From positions 6,557,501 through 6,621,500 of the forward strand of contig NZ_CP108644.1 in NCBI RefSeq assembly GCF_041435495.1: a stretch of 64,000 bases of DNA. Reading direction: 5' to 3'. Of the stretch, positions 53,078 to 61,752 are shown piece after piece. Under the pieces are notes generated by a model. That model did not search any database. It worked only from the letters and a program-made list of their open reading frames with translations, and was not told where the DNA came from. How positions within the stretch are numbered: position 1 is the first letter of the stretch; every line of letters starts with the position of its first letter. Both the position numbers and the translations under genes were made by a program. Source of the DNA: Streptomyces sp. NBC_01116. GTDB lineage: Bacteria; Actinomycetota; Actinomycetes; Streptomycetales; Streptomycetaceae.

Positions 53078-53140
53078 AACCTCGAAGTTTCGTGGCGGTC
53101 CACCGAGTTCATCGGTGGACCGCCACGAAACTTCGAGGTT
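53078..53140. terminator. perfect 29-bp inverted repeat, probable bidirectional terminator
   Basis: Arms 53078-53106 and 53112-53140 are perfectly complementary around a GTTCA loop. It separates the plus-strand small gene from the convergent subtilase pseudogene. The length and perfection are unusual for Streptomyces terminators in this window. Confidence 0.7.
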
Positions 53141-53228
53141 GATCGCATCATTACTCGGTACGGCAGGTCGAAGGAGTCGGCGCGGGCAGCCGGATCAAGT
53201 TCGGCCTCGACTGAACCTGCCCGGGAAG

Positions 53229-55892
53229 CTACCAGCCGAATTCCATCTGAATGGGGATGCCGTCCACGATTTCGGTCTGGGCGTGTGGAGTCACTCCGAT
53301 CGACACGCCGAGCTGGGTGGCGATGGGCGTGTACAGGTCGGTGGAGACCTCTGGTGTGCGCAGGGAGACCAGGAGGGCGTAGCTGACAGGCAGGCCGATG
53401 CGGTCGTTGCGCCTGTTCGCCTTCCACCAGCCTCCGACGGGGTAGACGGCGAGCGTGCCACAGTCGGCGAGTTCGGCCGCCGATCCGCGCCAGATGTCCG
53501 CGTGCAGGGAGCCGAGGTTGCGGGCTCGGGGGCCGACCAGCCACTTGCTGTTGGATTCGAATGCCCTGGGGTTGCCGAGGCCGTCGCTCTCGTGTTCGGC
53601 CTGTTCGGCCAGGCGCCTCTGGAAGGAGTCGCTGGATTCGGTGGGGCCTTTGATGGCGAAGCGGAGGCCGTGTGAGGCGTAGCTGTAGCGGCCGAGCATG
53701 CCGCGCCGGCCGGGATTGGGCTCGATCATGTAGGCGAGCGTCACCCGCAGGTCGACGGTGGTCTCGGCCAGGTCACGCAGTTGTTCCAGGGGCCACGGCA
53801 GCTCGTGCAGCTTGAGTTCGGCCAGGCGAACCTGTCCGCCCTTGACCTTGTATGGCACCAGGGTGTTCTGGATGATCATGGTGACGGCGTTCGAGGCGCT
53901 GCTGCGGATACGCTCGGCGGTGGGCATGCCCCATCCGTACCGGCGGATCACCTGTCGCATCATGTCGCCCTTGGCGAGTTTGGGGGCGCCGGTCTTCTTG
54001 AACAGGCCCTGCTCGACCATGGCCGGGGTCCACTGGGCTTCGTGCACGAGAAGGGCGCGAACCGTCTCCGGTCGCAGTCCGGGGTAGGCGCTCATCGCTG
54101 TGGCGGCGAGAGCAGCCGCCTGGGCCGTGGCAGCGCTCGTGGCGTTCGTCCAGGTCAGCTGACGCGCGGGGTCGTGGTGGGTGGTCGCCACGCTCACCAG
54201 ATCGTGGGCGTCCAGGACGCTGTCGTCTGGGGCGACGAGCATGTTGCCGCCCTCCAGAACGATGTCGGGCTTGGTGATGGCCGCGTTGGTCAGCGCCACC
54301 GAGGTCCGGCTGAAGGGGGACAGTGCGCCCGGCGCCGCCAGCGCACGGTATCCCCGGAACAGGGCGGCATCGGGGACGGCGTCCATATGTGTGCACGCCC
54401 CGACGGTGAGTACGTTGTGCGCCTGGGCGGGTTCCTCGATGCGCTACAGGTCGGAGAGAAGCAGCGGATCCAGCGTGCCGTCGTCGCGGCGCATCTGGTG
54501 GGGGACGGCACCGCGGATGTTGCCGGCGCTGACGATGATCAGGCGTGACGCTTCGGGATCGGGTGCTCCGATCAGTTCGATGCGGTCGTCCCGGACGGTG
54601 ACGTCCGTGCCTGCTGCCAGGGCATCCAGGGTGGCTGACCACAGGGTCGCGGTGCCGTCTACGCCGTTCTCCCCTTCCCCGGACTGTCGGGTGACGGCCA
54701 TCGAGAAGACCCGTCCCGATGGTGCGGGGCCTCCGTTGCCGATCTCAGCGGTCGCGACCGCGTTCGCGGTCGTTTCCGCACAGGTCCGCGGGGACACGCC
54801 GGGTGTGTGAGCGTCGTTGAGGATCTTCACGGACTCAAGACCGTGACTGAGAACGACGGGACCTTGTGATTCAAGGGCTGCGGCGAAGTCCCCGAAGAGG
54901 GCGAGCCCGGCCATCTGCGTGCCGTGCCCGATCCGGTCGGCCGGGGTACTCCCAGGAAGCACGCTGTAGGCGCGCTCGTGCAACGCGGGCTTCAGCAGGG
55001 CGTGCTCCTGGGCTATCCCTGTGTCCAGGATGCATACCGCCGGGGCCTCCGGTGCGGCCGGCTCGATGCGCGCGGCGAGATCCTTGACGAGGTCCACGCG
55101 GAACTCGCGGTCGACGGCGTAGAGGCCCTCGGCGAAGGTAGGGCTGCGGATCTCAGCAGGGCAGGCGTTCGTGGCCAACAGGAACGCCAGCTCGTTACCG
55201 GTCGTCGCGACGTGCGCCACCAGGCGTTCCCCGACATGGATCGCCCGTTCACTGACCCGCCAGCGACGCTCTTCGGCCAGAGAACGCAAGGTGGCAACCG
55301 CCGCCGGCGAGATCCGCGGATCGAACCACAACTCCCACCACCGCTCCTCGTCCAGCGGCGGCAGATCCTGCCGCTCCTGCCAGAGATGCTCCAGCAGAGC
55401 CCGCTGGACCTGTTCCATATTGGCCACCAGCACGGCCTGCTTGGGGTTGCCGCCGGGGGTGTCATCCGTGAAGTCGGCGATCCGCTGGGTGAACGAAGCG
55501 ACTTTGTCGAACGGGATCCAGACCAGCGCGTCCTGCTGACTGCTCTCGGTCTGCGGGTGGCTGCTCATGAGTGTCAGGCCGGATGCGTCCAGGCGCTCCA
55601 GGCTCAGCGGATGGTCACGAGCCGCCTCGATACGCACCGCGAAACCGTCAGGCTGGCGGTCCTCGGCCGTCTGCTGCATGGACTGGGTTGCCTCACGGCG
55701 GGCCTTCTCCAGCCCATCCACCAAAGCATCGGCGTGCCCCTGCCGGTCCGTGTGCTGGACCAGGGAGGGGCCGTTTCCGCCAGCAGGCTCGGAGCGCGGC
55801 GTGAGGGTGGTGGCCTCCCAGGGCACGATCAGGTGCGGACTGAATCGTGCGGAAGAGTCGGGCTCAGGCATGGTGGGAGGCGTGTCGCTCAT
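53229..55892 (-). pseudogene. S8 (subtilisin-like) peptidase interrupted by an in-frame TAG
   Basis: Would be 887 aa. A unique N-terminal part (about 1-280) is followed by the subtilase domain with Asp290 (CILDTGIAQEH) and His323 (IGHGTQMAGL); codon 483 is TAG (54444-54446); the frame continues unchanged with RIEEPAQAHNVLTVGACTHMD and carries the catalytic Ser at about 586 (NATSAATAQ, where GTSMAAP is usual). Thus the stop separates the Ser from the Asp and His. Both sides retain good coding character, so the mutation is recent, a sequencing error, or read through. The start overlaps the end of the AAA ATPase gene by 29 bases with a GGAGG site, so it is the second gene of that operon. Confidence 0.82.
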
Positions 55893-56850
55893 TCAGGGCC
55901 TCCAGGAGCAGCTGCTCGTCCACCACGTCCCGGTCAGCCAGGATGGCTCGTTTGGCCGCTGCTTCCGACGCTTTGACCAGCTCGGCGTGACTCAGGCCCG
56001 ATGCACGTTCTGTCACGAGGCCCCACCGTAGTGTGCTGGTGTCCATTCCGGCTAGGCGTCGCTGCACCACCTGTACAGCTTCCTCCCCGGTGGGAGGGCC
56101 GTAGGTGGCGATCATGTCGAAGCGGCGGAACAGAGCTTGGTCCAGAAGCTGGTGGTGGTTGGTACCGGCCACCACGAGACTCTCGGAGGGTGCCTCATCG
56201 AGAAACAGCAGGAATGAGTTGAGGATCCTGCGGGCTTCGCCGACGTCGTTGCCTGCTGCCCGTTCGGCTCCCAGAGCGTCGAATTCATCGAACAGGTAGA
56301 CCGCACGGGTCTGAGCCACGGCGTCGAAGACCAGACGCAGCTTGGCGGCTGTCTCGCCCATGAACCGGCTGATCAGACCGTCCAGGCGAATGGTGAACAG
56401 GGGCAGTTTCAGCTCTCCGGCCAGGGCCGCTGCCGTCATGCTCTTGCCCGTCCCGGGAGGCCCGGACAGCAGAATGCGGTGCACCGGGGTAAAGCCGAAA
56501 CGCTCAAGCCGTGCACGCTGTCGCTGTTCGTGCAGTACACGATCCAGCGAGGCCCGCAGTCCGGCGTCCAGGGTCATGTCGTCGAGCTGGGTGTCCGGAT
56601 AGCCTGCCGTCAGGAGACTGGTCAGCTCACCGCGGGGCTGCACCACCGGGGTAGGGCCACGCTGGGTGTCCTGCTTCCCCTGCCGCTGCTGGGCGGCCTC
56701 GACCAGCTCACGCAGCTCTACGGCGAACTTTCCCTGCCCCTGGCGGGCGGACTTCGCCGCCACCTGCAGCGCGACGCTGTAGAAGAGGTCGTCATTGGCT
56801 TCGGAGTGCGCCCGCACAAGAGCTTTCAGGTGATCGGCGTTCGCCGCCAT
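55864..56850 (-). CDS. AAA+ ATPase partnered with the S8 peptidase
   Basis: 328 aa. N-terminal helical part (about 1-85), then an AAA domain with Walker A GPPGTGKS at 130-137, Walker B LFDEFD at 186-191, GTNHH sensor region near 231 and FRRFD arginine finger near 244. It is encoded just before and overlapping a subtilase. AAA ATPase/subtilase pairs form a recurrent two-gene module in bacterial genomic islands and are suspected conflict or defence systems. It has no membrane segment. The ATPase itself looks intact. Confidence 0.86.
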   Translation of the reverse strand: MAANADHLKALVRAHSEANDDLFYSVALQVAAKSARQGQGKFAVELRELVEAAQQRQGKQDTQRGPTPVVQPRGELTSLLTAGYPDTQLDDMTLDAGLRASLDRVLHEQRQRARLERFGFTPVHRILLSGPPGTGKSMTAAALAGELKLPLFTIRLDGLISRFMGETAAKLRLVFDAVAQTRAVYLFDEFDALGAERAAGNDVGEARRILNSFLLFLDEAPSESLVVAGTNHHQLLDQALFRRFDMIATYGPPTGEEAVQVVQRRLAGMDTSTLRWGLVTERASGLSHAELVKASEAAAKRAILADRDVVDEQLLLEALNERHASHHA

Positions 56851-57203
56851 ACGCCTGTCACCCTCCGATGTGGACTGCCTATAAGAAGAGGTCTACCCAA
56901 ATCAGCGGGCCCCTGCGCCTGCATCGTACGGCCCTGAGCACCAGGCTGCTGCCCGGATCCTCTGCTGACTGAGATGTCCGAATGAGTGAATCGCAGCGCG
57001 AGAATACCGAACGGTCAGCTGGCGTGGGACCCCTCTCACCCAGGCCAGCAGTAGGGCAGTCTGCCGGTGATGTCCGAACCATGTGTCCTGTTCGGGACCG
57101 AGCGCAGGAAACCTACGCACCCAGCGTTTCAGCGCGCCACGGGCTCGCACCGGGCCCCTGAGCCCTGCACAGCGGTACACACGGGACTCGCGGCGAGGCG
57201 GTG
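56851..57203. other. stretch without a recognisable gene
   Basis: Contains the promoter for the AAA/S8 operon (minus strand). Minus-strand translation of about 56905-57140 gives a W/R/F-rich segment (LKRWVRRFPALGP, HHRQTALLLAWVRG) that resembles no family I know and may be decayed coding sequence. Confidence 0.4.
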
Positions 57204-57410
57204 TCAGGGGTGCTTGGGCTCCTTCCCGGCCCCCTTGCCGTCCTTCCCCGGTCCGCCCTTCGGGTGGGGCGGGTGCCCGGGAGACGCGGGCTTCGCCGAC
57301 GGGATGGGCGAGGACTCTGCGGGCGTCGCAGTGGGGGTGAGAGTGGGAGTCGGTGCGGTGGCCGATGTCGTGGGCCGGGGCGTGGGCTTGTGGTGGCGCG
57401 AGCCAACCGC
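57204..57410 (-). pseudogene. 3' remnant encoding a Pro/Thr-rich tail
   Basis: On the minus strand the frame reads a Pro/Thr/Ser-rich linker (KPTPRPTTSATAPTPTLTPTATPAES) ending GKEPKHP and a stop, typical of the C-terminal tail of a Streptomyces wall or membrane protein. Its 5' part is missing: at about 57410 the sequence changes to a plus-strand MFS fragment, so this is a deletion junction. Confidence 0.4.
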
Positions 57411-58236
57411 CGGAGGACTGGCCTCCACCGTCTTCGCACCCATCACGGCCGCCCTCGCCGACTACTTCAGCTGGCGCACGACATACGCGATCCTGGCCGC
57501 GATCCTCGCTCTGATCACCGTCCCCGCCCACGCACTCGCCCTACGCGCCCCATGGCCACCGCCACCAGAACCACCCACCCACGCCACCTCCTCGAACAAG
57601 CAGGACACGGTCGCCCTGTCACGCTCCTTTCTTCTACTCGCCGCTGCCGTCGCCCTCTCCGGATTCGCGGTCTACGCGGTCGTCATCGGGCTCGTCCCAC
57701 TCCTGACCGAACGCGGCGCAAGCTCCACAACGGCCGCATGGGCCTTGGGACGTGGTGGTGCAGGCCAGACCCTGGGCCGCACCTTGTAGGCACGTCTCGC
57801 CAGGCACACCACGGCCACCACGGCCACCACCCGCACAGTGCTCCTCATCGCTGCGGGCGGTGCGACCACCCTCGCCCTGGGCCTGGCTCCCGGACCCATT
57901 CTCCTCCTCGTGGTTCGGGTCGTCGCCGCCGGCAGGGTTCGCGGCAACCTCACGCTCCTCCAAGCCACCGCCGTCACCGATCGCTGGGGCGCGTCACCCG
58001 CTACGGCTCTCTCCGGCCTACTGGCTGCACCTGCGACCGTCGCCGCAGCCATCGCGCCCTGGGCGGGTGCGAGCCTCGCCGAGATCTTGGGCGGCTACCC
58101 GCACATGTCCACCGTGCTCTCCGTCGCGTCCCTTGCGGCTGCGAGCCTGGCTGCCGCCGCCTCCGCAAGCGCCTTGCGTTTGTCCCTGACGTGCGGACGG
58201 TCGCACCAGCGGCGTGCGTCAGTTTCGCGCCCGTAG
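57411..58236 (+). pseudogene. decayed MFS transporter fragment
   Basis: Starts mid-protein with GGLASTVFAPITAALADYFSWRTTYAILAAILALITVPAHALALR (around helices 5-6), continues through LLAAAVALSGFAVYAVVIGLVPLLTERGASSTTAAWALGRGGAGQTLGRTL, is cut by TAG at 57787-57789, then resumes in the same frame with VLLIAAGGATTLALGLAPGP and RVRGNLTLLQATAVTDRWG. The N-terminal third is lacking. The combination of 5' truncation and an internal stop shows it is non-functional. It lies just inside the right repeat. Confidence 0.82.
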
Positions 58237-58262
58237 CGCCCACAGCGCCCGTAACGCACAAA
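58216..58262 (-). repeat. inverted partial copy of the island-flanking repeat core
   Basis: Read on the minus strand this gives GTGCGTTACGGGCGCTGTGG and continues GCGCTACGGGCG...TGACGCAC, aligning over about 45 bases with 58416-58460 (GTGCGTTATGTGCGCTGTGG, GCGTTACGGGCG...TGACGCA). It therefore forms an inverted pair with the right repeat, separated by about 154 bases, and shows the same 9-base periodicity. Confidence 0.8.
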
Positions 58263-58339
58263 GGCAAATGGTCCGGTTTTTCCCATGCGGGCCGCTGACC
58301 TGCGGCAACTTCCACAGGTTTTTGTTCCACGTGTTTCGT

Positions 58340-58521
58340 GATGACCCACCATGTCGAGTGCGTCGCGATCCTTGAGCCCGCCGCAAAGGGCGTCTGACCT
58401 GCGGTTTCGCCGAGTGTGCGTTATGTGCGCTGTGGGCGTTACGGGCGATATCTTGACGCATATTCGACGCACGTTGGGCCCTTCTGACGCACGTTTGACG
58501 CACGTTCTGATGAGATGTCAG
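58340..58521 (+). repeat. right copy of island-flanking direct repeat (att-like)
   Basis: Encodes MTHHVECVAILEPAAKGV and stop, the last 18 codons of the TRAM methyltransferase, followed by the same downstream sequence as at 39513-39625. It is not attached to any upstream methyltransferase sequence. It contains an 11-base insertion relative to the left copy after 58474. Confidence 0.92.
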
Positions 58522-58623
58522 ATGCCCGTTTCTGCAGGTGACGGTGTGTCGAGTACGGCTTGAGGGGGCTCCCTCTTTGCCGCTTCTTGGTGAAGCCGTG
58601 CTCGATATGGCCTGATTTGAGGA

Positions 58624-59946
58624 TCAGTAGGAACGGGGTCCGTAAGGGCTCCAGTGGCCGAGGAAAGGCTTGAGGTCGTCGCCGCTCGGCTTGGGTGGGG
58701 TGGGCAGCTTCGGCGCTGCGGCGGATTCGGTGAGGTGCTGGAGCCGGGCGTCCGTGAAGGCGAGCCACGCCTCGATCTCTGTCCTTTCCTGACCGGGTGG
58801 CAGCGATGTGGCGTGGTCGCGTACTGCTGTGACGTATTCGGTCAGGCGCTTGGTCTGGTGCCAGGCGTCTGCTTGTTCTTCGAGGTGCTTGACGCGATAG
58901 GCGTAGGCGTATGCGGTGCGCGCTTCCTCCATGGCGGTTTCCCAGCGCCTCTGCTGGGCTTCCCTGGCTTGCTGGTCTGCAAGGCGTTTGTGTTCTGCGG
59001 CTTTGCCACGGAGGCCGACTTCTTGTGCGATTTCGGCGAGTTGGTCTTCCAGTGGCCGGTCGGGGACATCGGCCCATTCGCTCGCACGGTGCGGGCTGCC
59101 GCCGCGGAGGATGAAGCGCAGGCGGTTTGAGGGGGTGTAGTCGAAGCGGGCGATGCGCATCCATGAGTGCTTCTTGGCGTCGGCGAGTTCCTTGTCGGTG
59201 GGGATGTGTTCGCTGCGGTCCTGTTCTTGAAGGACGAGGAATCCGACGCTTTCGCCTTGGGCGGTGATGATGAAGTGCGGTGGTGCGCTGCGGCGACGGT
59301 GGGGTGGGGGAGCGCCTTGCGTGGTTCCGAGTGCTGCCTTATGGCCTTGTGGTTCGGTGGCGATGATGAGGGCCTGGATGATGCGCAGGGCTCGGCCTTG
59401 GATGGATTTGGTGAGCCCCATGGGCTGTGGTCGTTGTTGGAGGGCGGCCACGAGGGAGTGGGGTTTGGTGAGTCTGGCCGGAACGGGGAGCGGGGTGAGT
59501 TCCGTGAGGCGCCAGGCGGGGATGTCGACGAGTTTGATTTCGTAGCCGCGGTGGGTGCGGTATGCGTAGAGCTCTTGTGTATGGGGGATCTTTCCGGACT
59601 TACGGGCGGCGCTGACCCGTGACGCCCAATTCACCGTGCGCGGGCCGGTCTCGACGGGCTTGATGAGGCAGCCATCGTTCGCGGCCAGTTCTTCGAGGAG
59701 TTGGTCCGCGTAGCTCGTGCGGGCCTTCGGTACTGTCTTGGGCCGCGGCGGCGCCGGCTTTCGGCCGGGCTGCTTTGGCGGTTCGCCACTCTGCTCCGCG
59801 GGGCGGATGCCGCGGTCAGTGAGCTTCTTCGAGCAGGCCACCGATCGGGTGACGGTCGGTGAAGCGCAACGAGCGAGGCCCTCGGGCTGCTGAGCGAGAT
59901 GTCTGACGTCTGAAGCTGTTCCTGGGGTGACGCGGACATGATTCAC
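58624..59946 (-). CDS. hypothetical coiled-coil protein
   Basis: Up to 440 aa. Residues 13-43 are encoded by one copy of a 95-bp inverted repeat, so the true start may be further in, near the Pro/Lys-rich segment (about 50-75) that precedes TSYADQLLEELAANDG. The middle region carries a compact domain (about 70-290, with VNWASRVSAARKSGKIPHTQEL and HFIITAQGESVGFLVLQEQD). A long charged helix follows (about 315-375, AEHKRLADQQAREAQQRRWETAMEEAR). No family recognised. It is downstream of the right island repeat. Confidence 0.6.
   Translation of the reverse strand: MNHVRVTPGTASDVRHLAQQPEGLARCASPTVTRSVACSKKLTDRGIRPAEQSGEPPKQPGRKPAPPRPKTVPKARTSYADQLLEELAANDGCLIKPVETGPRTVNWASRVSAARKSGKIPHTQELYAYRTHRGYEIKLVDIPAWRLTELTPLPVPARLTKPHSLVAALQQRPQPMGLTKSIQGRALRIIQALIIATEPQGHKAALGTTQGAPPPHRRRSAPPHFIITAQGESVGFLVLQEQDRSEHIPTDKELADAKKHSWMRIARFDYTPSNRLRFILRGGSPHRASEWADVPDRPLEDQLAEIAQEVGLRGKAAEHKRLADQQAREAQQRRWETAMEEARTAYAYAYRVKHLEEQADAWHQTKRLTEYVTAVRDHATSLPPGQERTEIEAWLAFTDARLQHLTESAAAPKLPTPPKPSGDDLKPFLGHWSPYGPRSY
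59817..59911 (-). repeat. 95-bp inverted repeat, copy A
   Basis: Reverse complement matches 61525-61619 at about 88 of 95 positions, starting AGACGTCAGACATCTCGCTC. The matching stops abruptly at both ends. Together the copies bracket a small membrane protein gene and an IS transposase. Confidence 0.88.
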
Positions 59947-60050
59947 TCCTCCGCAAGGACAGTTGGAGGCGCGCTCAGGCGGTGGCCACCGGAGCCCTTC
60001 AAATCGGTGGCGGAGGTGGGCGCGCGAAGAGGCGCGGATGGGAAGAATGC

Positions 60051-60653
60051 ATGGCTGAGACCTCGGTCAGAACGACCCCCGGGCTGATGGGTTATGCGGC
60101 CATGTCGTTGCTGACGGCGGTATTCACCTGGGGAGTCTTCTTCTGGTACTTCGCCGTGCGGGCGCTCATCCTGGGCGGCTCGTGCGGGGCGAGGTACGGT
60201 GTTGCCTGTGGCCCGGGAACGGGATGGAACATCCTGTTCGTCGTGGTGCTTACACCGGCTGTCTGTGTGGCCGTCTCCGTTCTCAGCAACGAGATATATG
60301 GCCCGGAGCGCCGCGGTCATGAGTTCTTCCGGGTTGTTCTGGCGGCACTGCCCGTGGCGGCCCTGGTGGATCTTCTGCTGTATTCCCAGGATTTCGGCTT
60401 CAGTGCCTGGCGGCTCGTGGGTGCCGTTCCGTGCCTTGCCCTCATCGCCGTGGTGACGGTGTGGACCATCCGGACGACCGGCCTGCGCGGAGCCTTCTGG
60501 TTGATGAGCCCCAGCAGGATTGTCGCTCTGGGTGCCGATCCGGCGATGCGTGGTCTGTCTACTCTTCAGAACTCGATGTTCCTGGTATCCAATGGTCTGG
60601 GCGCTGTTGGCGGCTTTTCTCTGGCGCGCTGGGTCAGCCAGCTGGTCGCTTGA
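60051..60653 (+). CDS. small integral membrane protein
   Basis: 200 aa starting MAETSVRTTPGLMGYAAMSL with GGAAG upstream. About four hydrophobic helices (roughly 12-40, 58-78, 92-108, 122-142) and a final hydrophobic C-terminal stretch (about 175-195). A Cys pair (GSCGARYGVACGPG) lies in the first loop. No family was recognised. It lies between the 95-bp inverted repeats. Confidence 0.6.
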   Translation: MAETSVRTTPGLMGYAAMSLLTAVFTWGVFFWYFAVRALILGGSCGARYGVACGPGTGWNILFVVVLTPAVCVAVSVLSNEIYGPERRGHEFFRVVLAALPVAALVDLLLYSQDFGFSAWRLVGAVPCLALIAVVTVWTIRTTGLRGAFWLMSPSRIVALGADPAMRGLSTLQNSMFLVSNGLGAVGGFSLARWVSQLVA

Positions 60654-60750
60654 GGCTGCTTCCAGTGACCATCCTCCATGCTCTGCGAAGAACGGAGGGA
60701 ATCGAATCCGTAGGTGTCAGGGCCGACGGAGAGTGCGTCAATGAGCTCTT

Positions 60751-61500
60751 TCAGAGTTGCCTCTCCAGCGTCAGGATGGCCTTGGCGATTGACGTTATGC
60801 GGTTGGGGCTGCACCGGGACCTGCGGAAGATCCGCCAGGACTTCAGGCTCGCGACACCGCGTTCCACGGGTGCTCGTGCCGCGGCCAGCGCCCGGTTGAG
60901 AGTCTTCTCGGTGGAAGTGAGGTCCGTGAGTGGCTTGCGTTTGATGCCGGTCGTCAGCCACGGCCCGGCGCCTTGGTAGGCGAGATCGGCCAGGATGGGA
61001 ACGCCCTGGCGCTCGCAGATCCGGATGATCCGATGGGTGCGGGCGGCGGTCAGGTCGTGTGTACGGCCCGGCAGGGCAGGCGAGATCCACAGCAGCCGGC
61101 CGCCTGGGTCGGTGACGACCTGCACGTTCACGCCGTGGCGTCGGTGTTTGTGGGAGTAGTCGGCCCGGCCGTCGCCGACCCGGTCGCACTCGGCGAGGGT
61201 GCCGTCGAGCAGGACGAAGTCGGGTTCGTGCTCGCGCAGCGTCTTGAGCAGGCCCGGTGCTCGTTCGGCGAGCAGGTCGATGACCGCGCTGGTGTAGGCG
61301 TGGGCGGTGGACTCGCTGATCCCGAACCCGGCGGCGATCTTCGCGAGAGTGGTGTGTTCGCGCAGGTACACGAGTGCCACCATCGCGCGCTGGGACGGGC
61401 GGAGCTTGCAGCGCCGGTCGCCCTCACGAGTGATGATCAGCATGGTGACCCACTCCACGAGTGCATGCGGCAGGTCGAGTGCGGCAGGATGGACGACCAA
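60751..61500 (-). CDS. IS5-like (DDE_Tnp_4) transposase
   Basis: 249 aa from a TTG at 61500. N-terminal HTH_Tnp_4 part (about 35-85, LRPSQRAMVALVYLREHTTLAKIAAGFGIS), then a DDE domain with Asp in FVLLDGTLAECDRV, Asp in ILADLAYQGAG and Glu in APVERGVASLKSWRIF, so it may be active. The ends of the element could not be fixed: no clear terminal repeats were found around 60650-60750 or 61500-61525, though one copy of the 95-bp repeat starts 24 bases from its start codon. Confidence 0.82.
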   Translation of the reverse strand: MVVHPAALDLPHALVEWVTMLIITREGDRRCKLRPSQRAMVALVYLREHTTLAKIAAGFGISESTAHAYTSAVIDLLAERAPGLLKTLREHEPDFVLLDGTLAECDRVGDGRADYSHKHRRHGVNVQVVTDPGGRLLWISPALPGRTHDLTAARTHRIIRICERQGVPILADLAYQGAGPWLTTGIKRKPLTDLTSTEKTLNRALAAARAPVERGVASLKSWRIFRRSRCSPNRITSIAKAILTLERQL

Positions 61501-61524
61501 CGAGGCCCCCGAGCAACGTGATTG

Positions 61525-61619
61525 AGACGTCAGACATCTCGCTCAACAGCCCGAGGGCCTAGCTCGTTGCCCTTCACGGGCCATCACCCGATCGGTGGCC
61601 TGCTCGAAGAAGCTCATTG
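61525..61619 (+). repeat. 95-bp inverted repeat, copy B
   Basis: Partner of 59817-59911 in opposite orientation. Starts AGACGTCAGACATCTCGCTC and ends CTCGAAGAAGCTCATTG. It lies directly upstream of the transposase gene. Confidence 0.88.
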
Positions 61620-61752
61620 CCCCACCTTGGTTGGTCACCGGGCTGGTGGCCATACCGTGAGGTCACCGAGCTGGCGCCGGACGGCGAAGCTCTGGTCAGC
61701 CCGCGATCCTCCGTGGCAGGCTCGTGCCTTTCCAGGCGAGGGGAGCAGCGTG

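Larger units (their letters stand above)
39513..58340. mobile_element. accessory island inserted at the 3' end of the TRAM methyltransferase gene
   Basis: 18.8 kb bounded by the direct repeat described above. Its genes are not part of the conserved actinobacterial block on the left. It contains an IS element, an IS-end remnant and two genes with internal stops. Base composition is visibly lower in G+C between about 42.5 and 53 kb. No integrase, excisionase or transfer gene was recognised, so it may be a remnant or mobilised in trans. The region right of 58521 is also accessory, so this could be one unit of a larger composite island. Confidence 0.6.

Noticed and set aside
57067..57410. 5' part of the frame leading into the MFS fragment as a true N-terminus
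   Set aside because: Residues there are not membrane-like, and the minus-strand Pro/Thr-rich tail explains the sequence better.
58400..58470. Island repeat considered as a CRISPR-like array
   Set aside because: The 9-base units are contiguous with no spacers and no cas genes are present.
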